Part shown: piece by piece, positions 10,716 through 22,211 of the stretch
Layout: each line of letters opens with the position of its first letter
Position numbering within the stretch: position 1 is the first letter of the stretch
From: Rotaria socialis
Taxonomy: Eukaryota; Rotifera; Eurotatoria; Philodinida; Philodinidae
Reading direction: 5' to 3'
DNA length: 64,000 nt
Assembly (NCBI GenBank): GCA_905331475.1
Contig: CAJNYU010003919.1
Span: 53,769-117,768, forward strand
The notes under the pieces: model-generated
The model's input: only the letters and a program-made list of their open reading frames with translations
What the model was told of the DNA's origin: nothing
Databases searched by the model: none
Program-made: the position numbers and the translations under genes

Positions 10716-11504
10716 ATGCCTTTGAGCAGTAGAAAACATCGACAGAAAGAAGCCCAAAAGAGCAGTTGGCAGGAAAAATATTTTGTTCACGGAGATTTAT
10801 CGGATATCGTGGCATACGTTCAAAGCCAAACGAATGGTTGTAATAGCTCATCTGTTCCAGACGAAATGAATAGATATATATACAGACTTCATCATATTGC
10901 TGTAGAAGCTGATGCAATACTTCATGATCGTGTATCGAAAATTTCGTCCTTAGAACAAGAAGTTATCAATCGACTTGTCCAAGAACGACAGGATATTATT
11001 AATAAAATAATAAAGCAGGGTGGTTCACAAATGAATGTAGTGGATGATTATTATCGAAAATTAATAGAACAATTTATTGCTAAATTAGAAATTGAAATGT
11101 CAAAACAATTAGATTCAGTACAAAAACAAGTCGAAGCTAGAAAAGAACAAGTTGTCAGCGATTCAAATAAGTGCATTAAGGATTTAGCAATGAAATCACA
11201 GACAGCTAAACAAGAATGTCATCAGCAGTTGCAAAGTACTACTGAATCTGAGCGTCAAAAAGTATTGCGTCAAATTTCTGATATTTCCACGAAAAAAGGA
11301 CGCCAACCTCTTGCTTTTGAACAATTAAAAAAATTTAATGTAGAAATATATTCTACTGTAGGCACTAGAGAAGATGGACAAGATTGTGATAATATACCTG
11401 ATAGAAAAAAATTTATCAGAGATATTAATGAGGCGAAACTGAACCACCGTTCTAAAAGAACTGTTTATATTGGAAATAGTCATCATTCAATACAAGCAAG
11501 CTGA
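10716..11504 (+). CDS. hypothetical coiled-coil protein, 262 aa
   Basis: A single uninterrupted frame of 262 codons, unusually long for this AT-rich window. The N-terminus is basic (SSRKHRQKEAQKSS). From about residue 60 to 205 the sequence is rich in E, K, Q, L and I in heptad-like spacing (for example EQFIAKLEIEMSKQLDSVQ), typical of an alpha-helical coiled coil. The tail is basic (KLNHRSKRTVYIGNSHH). No signal peptide or membrane segment is seen. I do not recognise the family. A possible acceptor lies 18 bases upstream of the chosen ATG, so an upstream exon cannot be excluded. The neighbours are a foldback element upstream and a TGTGGG hairpin downstream. Confidence 0.7.
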   Translation: MPLSSRKHRQKEAQKSSWQEKYFVHGDLSDIVAYVQSQTNGCNSSSVPDEMNRYIYRLHHIAVEADAILHDRVSKISSLEQEVINRLVQERQDIINKIIKQGGSQMNVVDDYYRKLIEQFIAKLEIEMSKQLDSVQKQVEARKEQVVSDSNKCIKDLAMKSQTAKQECHQQLQSTTESERQKVLRQISDISTKKGRQPLAFEQLKKFNVEIYSTVGTREDGQDCDNIPDRKKFIRDINEAKLNHRSKRTVYIGNSHHSIQAS

Positions 11505-11740
11505 AAGAAGGATCAACAACTAATTACTAACTCAAATTCGTGCAGAAAACTTGAATAGCGTTTTTTTACATTGTTCAAAGTATTTTTTTTAAATTTTATT
11601 CCTTTGGTATTGACAACGATTCTAAACTTGAGCAAATTTTTGGTGTTTTTTTTATCATACTTAGATAGAGTTTGCCGGGTCATCTATACAAATATTGTCA
11701 GTGTATTCATTTAGGCTGTATCGTTTGTCGTACAAATGAA

Positions 11741-11858
11741 GTAGGGTGTGGTTGTAACTATTATTCTCACTTGAGAATGTGGATGTGGGGTGTGGGTGTG
11801 GGCTGATATGACAACAGAAATGAAAGTGTACCCATCCAAACACCCATACCCACACCCG
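11741..11858. repeat. TGTGGG-type hairpin, long form
   Basis: GTGGATGTGGGGTGTGGG at about 11779-11796 and a preceding AGGGTGTGG at 11742 form the G arm. ACCCATCCAAACACCCATAC at 11830 onward, then CCACACCC, forms the C arm. The loop is about 26 bases. Confidence 0.85.
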
Positions 11859-12957
11859 ATCACTTCGTCGCAGAAAAATACTTTTCGTTCTGTTCGTCCC
11901 TATCTATTTGTCGCATCTCTCTTAACGGATTATTTTTTGTGCATAACCAATGGAAATAACATAAAATAAATGAAAAATTGTAAGAGATGTGTCCAATAGC
12001 GATAGATAATTAAATGTGCTCAGAATATAATTGTAATTGGGTAAAAGGATCAATAAAAAAGATTATTTTAATGTGCAGTGCTAAAACCAATGAAGACTAA
12101 TTAGATTTGTCGCTCGCTTCATGGATTTCAGTGTAATCTAAACTAAAAATAATACTGATCCGACTTTTTTCATTATGGGACGAACTCAAATAAAAAGAAT
12201 ACATTCCACTTCTTAATTTCAACTTTCACTGCGCACTACTTTTCACGCAAAATCTTGAGGGTGTGGTTATGGTATCAATATAAAATTGGCGAGAGCCCCA
12301 CCCTCGGCAAATCTGCATTCTTCAACAGTGCAGTCAGAAAGAGTTTCAAAAACAATTAAAATTGAAAAATCTAGACTTATTATTTTACCAGAGATAGTAC
12401 CCTCTTAAGATGGGGTGTACTAACATAAAACGTTCTTTGTACTCGAGAGTTTCAAATACTAAATGCGAAGAATACTAATTATTGTACTAAATATTCAAGT
12501 ATTGGCCTAAAAAAATGTGGATAGACTTTCGTCACACGTGCATCGTTACATTCTTATTCATTGTTTTCGTAGCTGCATCAACAATCATTGACGACGATTT
12601 ATTTAATGGCAAAAAGCAAATGAAAGTTGTGCAAATAAGAGACCAAAACGTTTTGGGCTAATGAATGTACACACACATTAGTTCGTATTAGAACATTTCG
12701 AGATCGTAGGCTTCTTTGAGTAGTTATCTTTTTGTATTGCAATTTTAATGAATTTGAAAGCGTATTTTGATTACTTTGAATATATTTTTGTTAAAATTCA
12801 TGCATTACGTATGCTCTATATGCATGGCATAAAATCATGAAACCTAAGTTTAAAGTAGTACTCACCGTAGAAATCGGAAAAAATTTATGTTTATAATGAG
12901 AACAAATTGTCAGAGTGTATTTCATTCATCATTTTCATTTGAGAGCTTCGACACACA
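11859..12957. other. gene-free stretch with one weak TGTGGG hairpin
   Basis: GAGGGTGTGGTTATGG at 12257-12272 faces GCCCCACCCTC at 12295-12305. The remainder is AT-rich sequence without recognisable exons. It ends at the start of the membrane lectin-like gene and probably contains its promoter. Confidence 0.4.
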
Positions 12958-15683
12958 ATGTTTACCCGTGAGATAATTCCAAGCGGCTACTATACACGTC
13001 ATCGTTTACCTGTAAGGGCTTGTTCGAGCCATAGATCTTTCCAAGTAATTATAAATAAATTTTTGTTGTTGATTGCGTAGATTATGGTAAATCGACTACG
13101 TCCACCAACCACACCACCAATTCAAAGCATTCTTGTTAATTTGAATGGTATTCGTGAAGTTTCATCACCTGATTTGCCGATGTCAGACTGTGATGATTCT
13201 ACGAGAAGAATTCGAGCATCAGGAGCGGCGGGCTCGTACGTTACTCTGATAGATATTAAATAGGTATTGTATTTTTTTGTTTATCTAGGTTCCTAACATG
13301 CTGCGAATGGGGAATGCTGGCGGCAATTGTATTATTGTCAGTTGGTCTTGCCGTAGCGATTTTCTTACTCTTCACTTGGCCACGAAGCCAAATGAATGAT
13401 TCGGATGGTAAGTATAAAGAACGGCTATTTAAAACGAATGTTAGTTTTCTTGTTATAGTTGCCAATACTTGTAATGGGTCATCTGCCAATACTACTTCAA
13501 CTACTAGCGTGAGTTCAATTTCGTCGACTACATCACCAATTCTGACTACTAGCTCTCAAGCAACTACCAGCACCAGTACAAAAACTACCAGCACGAGTAC
13601 AAAAACTACCAGCACGAGTACAACAACTACCAGCACGAGTACAACAACTACCAGCACGAGTACAACAACTACCAGCACCAGTACAACAAGTTAGTCAGAT
13701 GCCTATTTTGTGACATTATTAGTATAGCTCTACCATTGACTGTACCCTAGATATTGGAACTGGGATCCTTTGGACAGATTAGTAATTTATCGTTAAGTTT
13801 TCGTAGCATGGTTTATAGAAAAATAGTAGAAGCAGACTTGAATCGATGCTGATGACAACCCACTTTTTTCACCTGACTCGAACTGATCTAACTTGAAACG
13901 TGAACAAACCAACGCAGATCGATTGAGGCTTCTGATTGTTTCAGGGGGCAACAGACAGATTTCTGTTCTAGAAATTATTAGAAATTACCATAAGACATTA
14001 AGAATGTGATCAGTGACTAGAAATGATTAAAACTTATTGAAAGTCATCAGCACCCATTGGAAACGTCTGAAAATTATTAGAAATACATGGACATTATTTT
14101 ATACCATAGAAAATCTTCAATGTGAAAATTAAAAGGAGAATCCTAATATTTATTGGTTTCTAATGATTTTTATTAACTGCCTTGATTTTCCATAAATTCC
14201 GATATTTCTAGTGTTACTTGTGAGTTCTGTTGATTTCTTATCATTATTCATCCTTTACAAACACTTTCGAAGATAACTATTCATTCATAATGTAAAGACA
14301 AAAGCGGATTCCTCCCAATCATCGATTCACTATCCTACGTAGGTGAAGTTATTAACTGAATTAATTAACATGAATCCAGGATAATAAAAAGTTCTTGTGA
14401 TAGACAGCAACACAAATAAATAGAAACTATGGAATTTTTTCATTCAAGACAGATCATAATCAGTCTAATGTCTTTGTTCATATCGATTTTATCTCTCATA
14501 ATCATACATCACAGTATCCTGATAAATTCCAAGGGAGACGTTCTTTGCAAATAATTTTTTCCCTGGAATCTTGACAAGCGCTGCGATGTATGCTCATAAT
14601 CGAAAAAATATAATTGCAGTACCTAGAAAAACATATAGTCAGGTATTGAATGAGGAGGTAAAAGAAAGTATAGTACGGAATTGTAAGGCATCAGTGACAC
14701 CGATTAAAAATAGAACAAGAATATTTGCATTCAGCGATTATGTTTTGACAAAAAAGAGATCTCAAAGTTCACCATACAACTGTTCGGGATCTAAAAACAC
14801 TTTTCCATCAATGATTGTAAGCTCTGGAGTATAATGTTAGCGCTCAGTACATGTATGTCGAATTTTAAGAGCATATATCAATCTTGAAGTTCCAAAGCTT
14901 CCTAGTCAGGCTAGGTAATTTGGCCTAGCCTATTTCATAGCCTGGTCGCAATCAATGTTGAGCGTGAGTCTAATATGGATGCAGGCATTCACAGTCATAT
15001 TCTTTTCATGCGCATGATTGAGTAGCATTACTACGAAAATTGAGATTCATCTCTTTTCATACGGTTTGTTATTATATTTACCAGGTACCACCACAACGAC
15101 TGCAGCTACTATTAGTAAGTAGTCTAAAGAAGACATTTTAGCGAAAATTTCTTCGTTTGTTCGCTTGATTTCAGCGATTACCTACAACACGTGTACATCA
15201 GGGTGGAAAAGTATCGTCTCCCTCTATCACTGCTTCAATAATTGTACTGTTCAGAGTACTTATGTTCAGTATGCATATACTTATTTAGCAATTGCAAATA
15301 CAACACGAATTACGTTTGCTCTCCAAGAAGATCAATATTTTTATGCCCTTGATGACGTAACTGTATGCGACACTGCATCACCTAGCATTCAGCTACTTAC
15401 CAATGGTGACTTCGAAACAGGCAGTATAGTGCCATGGGCATATTGCAATCCAAGCGGGTCACAATATTCTGGTCAGGTGGAAACAGGGCCCACTACTGTG
15501 TATGGTTATCCGTATGTGGCTTACTCTGGTACGAATTTCTATTTAGATGGGGCTATTGGCGCGCCCGATTATCTCAGTCAAACATTTTCGACAACTATTG
15601 GTCATACATACAGTATATCCTTTTGGTTATACAATGCAAACGGAGGGACAGTATATAGCGTTGATGTTTTAATGAGCATCTGA
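12958..15683 (+). CDS. single-pass membrane protein with mucin-like stalk and lectin-like ectodomain
   Basis: Six exons join in phase: 12958-13011, 13081-13235, 13289-13407, 13459-13689, 15085-15114 and 15175-15683, giving about 365 aa. All introns are GT-AG; four are 50-70 bases and one is 1.4 kb. The N-terminus is cytosolic-like. One membrane segment (LAAIVLLSVGLAVAIFLLF) follows at about residue 78-98. A Thr/Ser stalk of 7-residue repeats (TTSTSTT) resembles an O-glycosylated mucin linker. The last 170 residues hold a cysteine-containing domain with NGDFETGSIVPWAYCNP, a pattern I associate with galactose-binding-like/DUF642-type modules common in bdelloid surface proteins. Topology would be type II. 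The ligand is unknown. Exon 5 only extends the stalk. The large intron holds repeat-like sequence. Confidence 0.8.
13560..13689 (+). repeat. 21-bp coding minisatellite (Thr/Ser stalk)
   Basis: ACTACCAGCACGAGTACAA-type units repeat with a 21-base period about six times, each encoding TTSTSTT or TTSTSTK. The array lies within exon 4 of the membrane lectin-like gene. Confidence 0.85.
13690..15084 (+). other. 1.4-kb intron of the lectin-like gene
   Basis: It begins GTTAGT and ends TTTACCAG. It is more than twenty times longer than the other introns of the same gene. An 87-codon plus-strand frame at 14571-14834 lies inside it with no recognisable family; it might be a nested exon or a transposon remnant. 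Confidence 0.55.
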
Positions 15684-15804
15684 CAATATATCTATTGGTA
15701 CAGTACACCTGATAGACAGCAAAAATAGCATTCACATTTTCCTCGTATTTGCCACTATTGAAAGAACAATGTTTATCAAACTTTGCAAAATATGCAGACA
15801 TTTC

Positions 15805-15868
15805 GAGGGTGTGGGTGTGGGTGTTATTTTCCTTTAATCCACATTCACACAACCGACACTCACACCTA
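15805..15868. repeat. TGTGGG-type hairpin
   Basis: GAGGGTGTGGGTGTGGGTG at 15805-15823 has three GGG runs in perfect TGTGGG register. The C arm (CCACATTCACACAACC, then ACACTCACACC) follows at 15839-15867. A lone G-rich arm (AGGGCGTGGGGGTGGGGGTG) lies at 15945-15964. Confidence 0.85.
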
Positions 15869-15984
15869 ACATCCATCTATTTCTAATTATTCAACCTTAT
15901 AAATTACGTATATACATATGCATAGATGATTGACCCTTGTATCTAGGGCGTGGGGGTGGGGGTGGATGGCGTGGGTGTTGATAT

Positions 15985-16320
15985 TCAGTTGAGTCATATG
16001 ATGTGTTCACAGGATTTCTTCAGAAACTCAATTATGTCCTTGGCAACTAGATTCAGCAGATAATGTAGATATGGAGATATTATAGATAATCACAATACGC
16101 ATCGCCAGATGCGGATGTGGGGAAGGGCTCACAGCAGACATCTTCTGACGTGGATGTGACAGTAATTCTTATGTATCTCCTATATCTTCTACATCTCCAG
16201 CATCTCTATTCTCTATTCCTATATCTTCCATATCTGCTGAATCTAGTTGTCTAGGACATAACAGAGTTTCTGAGGAAATCCTCGAAACGCATGTAATCAC
16301 ATCCGCATCGTGCACACACG
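15985..16320. other. repeat-like stretch with imperfect inverted repeat
   Basis: CAGGATTTCTTCAGAAACTC near 16010 is roughly the inverse of GAGTTTCTGAGGAAATCC near 16264. GAACTAGATTCAGCAGAT-like and ATCTGCTGAATCTAGTTG-like segments (about 16048 and 16229) are also inverse. This indicates a foldback of about 270 bases. No gene is visible. Confidence 0.55.
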
Positions 16321-16399
16321 CCGTTTATTACACGGATAAAAAAATCCGGGTAATGATCTACCCCTGCACTTAAAAAAGTCGCCATTAAACCCTTGACGG

Positions 16400-17100
16400 G
16401 TTTATTTCGATGTGATGAACCATTTTAGCGTTTATTAGTCGAAGAGTTTATGACGCTATGGGTCTATGAAAACTCAAGGGGTATATGATGGATACATAAG
16501 AATTCATTATTCTACGATTTAAGATAAGAGTATATCATTCAACGGATGATAGTAGATTGTTGTTCGCTTTCAAGGTTGGGGTACTTTATTCTTCGTTATC
16601 GGGTTTACTATTTTATTTTTTTGTTAAAAGGGTACATCACTCTGCCTTTCTGGGTAGAGTAAGCTACCCTTTCTCAGAAACAGTTCATTATTCTACGCCT
16701 ATGGGTAGATTCTGCTACCATACCCTGCTAAGGGTTTCGTATTCTACGTTCAACAGTTGATTCATCTACATCTTAATAAAAAAGGGCTTAGTACTGTGCG
16801 TGAGTGTCGATCCTGTGCCTCTTTATTGACAGATTGTTTTTATTCTATTGACAAATAACGGCTTACCTGCCTTAGCATCTCAAGGGATAGTTTCATCGTC
16901 GGCTGAGGACTGATTCTACTTCTCTTTTGTTGAAAGAAGTTCATTGTTCATCGTACAGGGGTTGATCGTTCCGCTATTTGGCTGAAAGAGTTTATCATTC
17001 TACGTACAGAGATCGATTGTTCTACTGTTTGATTGGAAAGGCTTATTACTCTACACACAGGGGTTGATTATATTACCTTTGCGTAAAAAACGGTTTCTTC
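16400..17100. repeat. diverged 51-bp tandem repeat
   Basis: Units of the form TTCATTATTCTACG...GGGTTGATT...TCTACT recur near 16684, 16735, 16940, 16991 and 17042, a spacing of 51 bases, with weaker copies around 16530-16640. The units differ at many positions, so the array is old. Because 51 is a multiple of three, one frame (16557-16760) reads as 17-residue repeats, but there is no other sign that it is translated. Confidence 0.65.
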
Positions 17101-18339
17101 GGGTGTCGAGATGAGGGTCTGGATCTGATTAATGTTATTTTATACAGCCACCCATGCGTTAACTTGATGAAAAGAAATAGTAACATGCCCATCGTTTTTT
17201 TTGCATTGGTCACAACCGAAAGGAAAATATGAATCACTTATTTGGTAAACTCGCGGTGTACATGCAACAATGTTTTGATATGCAAATAGAAGAAGTAGCG
17301 AAATTAGAGTCACACTTCATTGACTCAGGTAAACATTTTATGTTAGAAAAAAAGAAAAAATATGTAGCGCCTATATATATAAAATAATACCTCTTGCAGA
17401 CTCACATTAAAAATAAGCATTCTGATATCGACTGGTAAGTAGTCTTATTCGATCATCGATATTTTTACATTAGCGATGTGTTTAATGTGAAGATATTGAA
17501 AAAAAACTGAGATAGAAAGTGTTACAGAAGCCTCGCTGTAACTTAAATCAATTCACAAAATAGAAATTTATGTTTCTATTTAACCAATCAACAACAAATT
17601 TCCCATTTTCGAATCCTAATCTGAATTCTAATCTTTTCTCTATTATTCTTTTTCTCCTATTTATACTATACAACTCACACATATAAGAGAGAGAGAGAGA
17701 GAGAGAGAAGAAGAAATAAAGGAAGAAAAGGCATTTGTTTCTTCGGCTAGAGACTATTTTGTATATAAAGATGATGGCGCATCATTCTATAAATGCACTT
17801 AAGTTCCAGTCGAAGAAACGATGCCATTATTTACTGTGACGATTTTAGATAGAAGAGATGCCTGTGTTGATGGTATTACACTTTATTTAACTCTTCAAAT
17901 CATAAATCGCATCGATTACATATAAAGCACACGCTTAAATACTCAACCATTTGAGAGAACGAAGAAGAAGGATAGATAAAGACAAATGTAAGGGACAGAA
18001 AGATAGTGGCAATAGGTGTGATGAGAATAAATGGCACCATAAGACCAAATCTTATGTACAGGTTACACTCGAACGAGAGCATTACACCCCCGGATGGAAT
18101 TTGAACGCTCTCTGCATATAATCGTTACATTTACGTCATCACGCACGGGAGGAAAGAAGACACAATAGAGAGATATGCAGAGATACGAAAGAAAGAATGA
18201 AAAAGAGTGGTTGACATATGTGCATCCCGAGTTGGATTGCACATATAAGAAATACATAACGTATAAAGACGAAATAAGAATGTATAAGAATAAAAAAAGT
18301 AAATAACTTGTTAGAGTACTCCTAACACCTTCGATAGGA
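17101..18339. other. gene-free stretch with microsatellite and small hairpin
   Basis: A GA dinucleotide run occupies about 17684-17709. GGCATTTGTTTCTTCGGCTAG at about 17730 and the inverse (CGAAGAAACGATGCC) ending near 17825 form a hairpin of about 95 bases. No exon is recognised. Confidence 0.4.
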
Positions 18340-18500
18340 TTTATGAAAATGCAATGTATGATACACCCTTTTAAAGTTGTTCAGTCGTATAAACGCTATG
18401 ATAAACCTTTTTATTTCGTATTTTGATGGTTTGATAAAAGGGTTTATCGCATGCTGTTAAACGGTAGAAAAGGGCATATCATACGTTGCATTTTCATAAA
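18340..18500. mobile_element. 160-bp palindromic miniature element
   Basis: TATGAAAATGCAATGTATGATAC at the left and the inverse of TATCATACGTTGCATTTTCATA at the right are nearly identical; similarity continues inward through CCCTTTT / AAAAGGG. The interior contains further weakly inverted GATAAACC / GGTTTGATAAA motifs. It has no coding capacity. Confidence 0.6.
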
Positions 18501-18721
18501 CGCTTTAAACGTTTATCATTCGGCGCTTTTTTATCAGTGTGAAGTCACGGCTTCAATTTATGATGAATGAGTTCGTAGTAACTATGAATTGCAAGTCTGA
18601 AAAACTGATTTGAAAATGGGTAGACAACAAAAACATTGGGTTAAAGAAGTCGTTCAACTTTAAGAAAAAACGTAATGATACAATCAATAGTCGTTTTTTT
18701 GAAAAGAAAATTCATCAATCA

Positions 18722-20505
18722 ATGATTACCATAGCTCAACCAAATGCTAGTATTTCTGATTTACAAATACAATTAGGTATTTGTTGGGCACAAAATGCGC
18801 CTGAAGCAATAGTTGAATTAACAACAAATTTAATAAGTGAAAAAACAGGACTTGCAACAACAACAACAACGACGCAAACAAGCTGTTTAACAATGGCACC
18901 ACCGAATACAACAACGGTCGTAGCATCAACATTTACTAAAGGACAAGCTTGTGATTCTGTGGAACATTTAGAGGAATATATCCTAGATTATATTCAATAT
19001 TATACACAATTAGGGATGTGCAGTGTCGGTATAAACACTGAAAAACTGACCACTGAGCACACCGACTTCACCAACTACGCTGGAAACACCGATTGAATTA
19101 TTCAGTGTTCACTGAAGCACTGAGGATCTCTGAACTTTAGGACACTGAACCACCCAGGTGAATGATTCCGATGTTGGATCCGACCACCCGACAATATCCG
19201 ACGATTGGAACCAATAAAACTTCCGACAGTTAGGTTACGATCCATTTTCTGCAGAATCCTATGAGTCTCTCTACATGTGATAGAAATCATACGTCTCCCT
19301 TTATCATGTCTGATACCAGCCACACTATCAGTACAATCAACAGATTTGTGAGCAAGTATCGTTAAAATTGCCCCCATTTCTTAGGGAGTTTCAAAAACGT
19401 TTTATATTCTGATTATGGACGCACTTCCATCGCAATATACAATATATAGTTCTATAGACAGCTTATTGACGAATAAAAAATGATAACGAATAAAAAAATT
19501 TGATCGCATAAATTAAAATAATTTCATTTTGTTTTCATATTGCATTAAACCGGCATTTTCATAAGGATGGCTGAAACAGCTCTGAATAGAGGTGTAATGG
19601 AATGCACTGGACGAGAGAATATAAAGATGAAGTCGAATATAGTCACTTACATTTAAAATTACGTCAGCAAGGGTTAAAATAAATGAAAACATTGATCAAA
19701 AGTATGGTCAGAAGTAACGAGAGAGAATGAATAAAAAGCATGCAAGGAGAAAATACAGAGAGCATAGCGGATGCTATATAATAACAACAAAATGATAACT
19801 TATTAATGAATCGAAAGTATTACTTTGAATATAGTCAACTATAACAAACAAAATTGAGAATTTGTCCAGATCATGTTGTCTTATTCAATGCAAGCTTCGT
19901 TCTCATGTGTATTTTTCTTCCAGAAGATACGACAATAGTCCTCAGTGCTTCAGTGAACACTGATTGAACTATTCAGTGTTCCCAGCGTAGCCGGTGCTCC
20001 ACTGAGTACACCGACACTACACATCCCTATACACAAGATGTAAGACAGACGGCTGAAAATTGTATTCAATTAGCTAAAACATAAATGGTTGAATTTAGAG
20101 CTCTTGAAGATTTCTAGCAAATACCTAATCTAGCTCAATGAAACTATGCTCTATTATGAATAAAAACTATATTGTTGAAACGGATTGAATATGATCTTCT
20201 ATCAAAATTTATAACTTTGTATATGCAAGCATCAGGTTGTGAACAAAAAGGATTAACAAATCAAATAAGACTAATAATTGAAGGTTTTCCACAACAAAAA
20301 GGATGATGGTTTTGATGCCGAAGCTGATTGTACAGCATTTAAACAATATCATGAATTACACGAAAAGCGAATGAATTTAGAAGTCGAACACTCGATTGAT
20401 TTGTTAGACGAAGAGCGAGTCGAGAACGAAATCAACAATCAATCGTTGTTGCGACACTTATTCGTTCACTGGGCGCGGATTTCGTGCTCCAACAATAATT
20501 AATGA
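18722..20505 (+). pseudogene. decayed gene of unknown family, split by a hAT-type element
   Basis: The frame opens at 18722 (MITIAQPNASISDL) and runs through a Thr-rich linker and an acidic helix (VEHLEEYILDYIQYYTQ) to 19010. It resumes in the same frame after the insertion at 20030 (DVRQTAENCIQLAKT), so removing the insertion plus one target copy restores the frame. Downstream it has several stops (after AKT near 20080, then others) and shifts frame before the acidic segment at 20320-20500. The protein is not recognised; the N-terminal part looks helical. It is dead both by insertion and by point lesions. Confidence 0.6.
19011..20029. mobile_element. 1019-bp non-autonomous hAT-type element
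   Basis: The left end TAGGGATGTG and the right end CACATCCCTA are inverse, and the inverted similarity extends about 100 bases inward (GTGTCGGT, CTACGCTGG, CAGTGTTCACTGAAGCACTG). The flanking 8 bases are TACACAAT (19003-19010) and TACACAAG (20030-20037), an 8-bp target duplication with one mismatch. TAGGG-type ends with 8-bp duplications are the hallmark of the hAT superfamily. It encodes no transposase, so it would need one in trans. Confidence 0.8.
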
Positions 20506-20921
20506 AGCACAAATTAAACTAACTGAATAACAGTGCGGATGTAACTTTCGAAATATGTGACGAAAAGACTAACATCCACATTCTGCGAAATTTCTTAATG
20601 TCGTGCCGAGGAGCCGAAAACGAAAAGCATCCTAAATTTTCTCACTTGTCGTTGGGTTTCACCGAGACGTAATTAATGTGATATATTATCCAGATATATC
20701 TCATTCGTAATCGCACGCTTCGTACATAAAAGTGCTTGATACAAAGTTTGACAAATTCAGTTGAGAGTATCGAAATTATAGTTTGCTCGAATTGCTTTTT
20801 ATTACTTTCGATTTTGTTTATTTATTTTTTTATATACGTATGTAAAAAGAACGAAAAAGTTAATGAAAGGTGGTAGTAACCTAGCTTTCGTATTTTTCTT
20901 CTGTGTTACAACGTAATTGCT
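20506..20921. other. gene-free stretch downstream of the small three-exon gene
   Basis: AT-rich sequence without exons; it contains the probable 3' region of the minus-strand gene ending at 20922. AATAAA-like polyadenylation signals are not clearly placed. Confidence 0.3.
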
Positions 20922-21620
20922 CTATTTTATTTGATTGATTTGTTTCTCATGTTCTTTGTATATGGCTTTCAGTCGTTTCATTTCAGCGATCTGTAAATTG
21001 AATAAATAAATAAATAAATTTTTTACAAAAAAATATGTTTCAAGTTGCCATACATTTTTATCTGAAATATTTTGACGTTTATCCAACTCGTCAAAGAAAA
21101 GACATGCCCTTTCCCAAAACTTTTTTGCCTCATTTGCATCACCATTCCTTAGAAGTTTCATAGATCGATCTGCAGTGTTAATCACACCACGATACAGGTG
21201 GACATACGACCAACCTTGTAGTTTCAAAGGTGATTCACACTGTTCACTATCCGCCATTTGTATTAGTGAGGTTTGCGGTAGTCGACCTAAAAATTAAAAT
21301 ATAAGTTTTTACGATATCTCTTATGTTATTTTCATACATTTTGTTCAGCAGAAGCACACTGACAAGATAAATGAATTTTCTTATTCATTTTTGTAAAAAG
21401 ACATATTTTGATTGAAATAAAACTAATCAGAGGTATGACTAGGTGTTTGTCAACAGGTTCAAAACAAGAGATTAGAAATTGTTCTTAGGGCTACAATAAA
21501 AAAGCGATCATTCTTACCTGTATTGTAAAGTTTTCTTGGGGAATTTGCACCAAAACGTGGATCTTGCGTCCACAAGTTGTTGTCAAATGAGTTCACAGAC
21601 GTTCGATTTCGATTCATCAT
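20922..21620 (-). CDS. small three-exon gene, ~133 aa, unknown function
   Basis: Minus-strand exons 21518-21620, 21054-21286 and 20922-20990 join in phase with GT-AG introns of 231 and 63 bases. The start codon is one of two adjacent ATGs at 21620/21617. The product begins MMNRNRTSVNSFDNN, contains a tryptophan-rich segment (LQGWSYVHLYRG) and an amphipathic helix (NGDANEAKKFWERACLFFDEL), and ends in a basic helix (EMKRLKAIYKEHEKQINQIK). No signal peptide or membrane segment is present. The family is not recognised. The clean splice phases and ordinary codon use argue that the gene is real. Confidence 0.7.
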
Positions 21621-22078
21621 TGTTCAATCTAAATATGTATAAGGTGCTCACAAGCAGAAACACAGTTGCATACTCATGGATAACATTTTCACTTCTCTTC
21701 TTTTTAGAAAAAGAAATTAACAGGACCGTGACTTAATTATTTTTTCTAGAAAAAAATATATCATATATTTATATAGGTTTTTCTCTTTTCCAATTTAATC
21801 AACAGAGTAGAACTTGCTCTACAACATACACTAGTTGCTTTTCTCCCCAACTGTAACGCTGTAAGGCACGAGTGCCAAAACCTTTTCGTCGATTTTGCTC
21901 AATATATTCGTAAAATCTGGTCATGTACTACGATAAGTATATCTGAGTTCATTGAAACTTTTAGTATTTGTAAAGGGTTTCTAGCAGATCATGTTTATAT
22001 TAAATTTTTGAATATTCTACTCTATTCTCGTTAACATATATAAGTATTTTGACCATATGGTATGTTAGTTCAACTTAG

Positions 22079-22211
22079 TGTCCATGAAAAATATTTAGAA
22101 TTGATTAAAAAGTTAAATAATATTACTTATTAAAGTTGGTAATGGAAGCGTTCATGTTCTTATTTTAGATTATTTAATCTTTTAATCAATTCTAAATATT
22201 TTTCCATGCAC
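22079..22211. repeat. 133-bp foldback with ~42-bp arms
   Basis: AAAAATATTTAGAATTGATT at the left is the inverse of AATCAATTCTAAATATTTTT at the right; the arms extend about 42 bases with few differences and include CCATG/CATGG at the outer edge. The loop is about 47 bases. Confidence 0.7.

Noticed and set aside
16557-16760. 67-codon frame as a membrane protein gene
   Set aside because: It is a reading of the 51-bp tandem repeat; its repeat pattern is explained by the DNA array and nothing else supports translation.
19102-19377. Minus-strand 91-codon frame as a transposase
   Set aside because: It lies inside the hAT-type element but has no transposase motif; its end is part of the inverted repeat.
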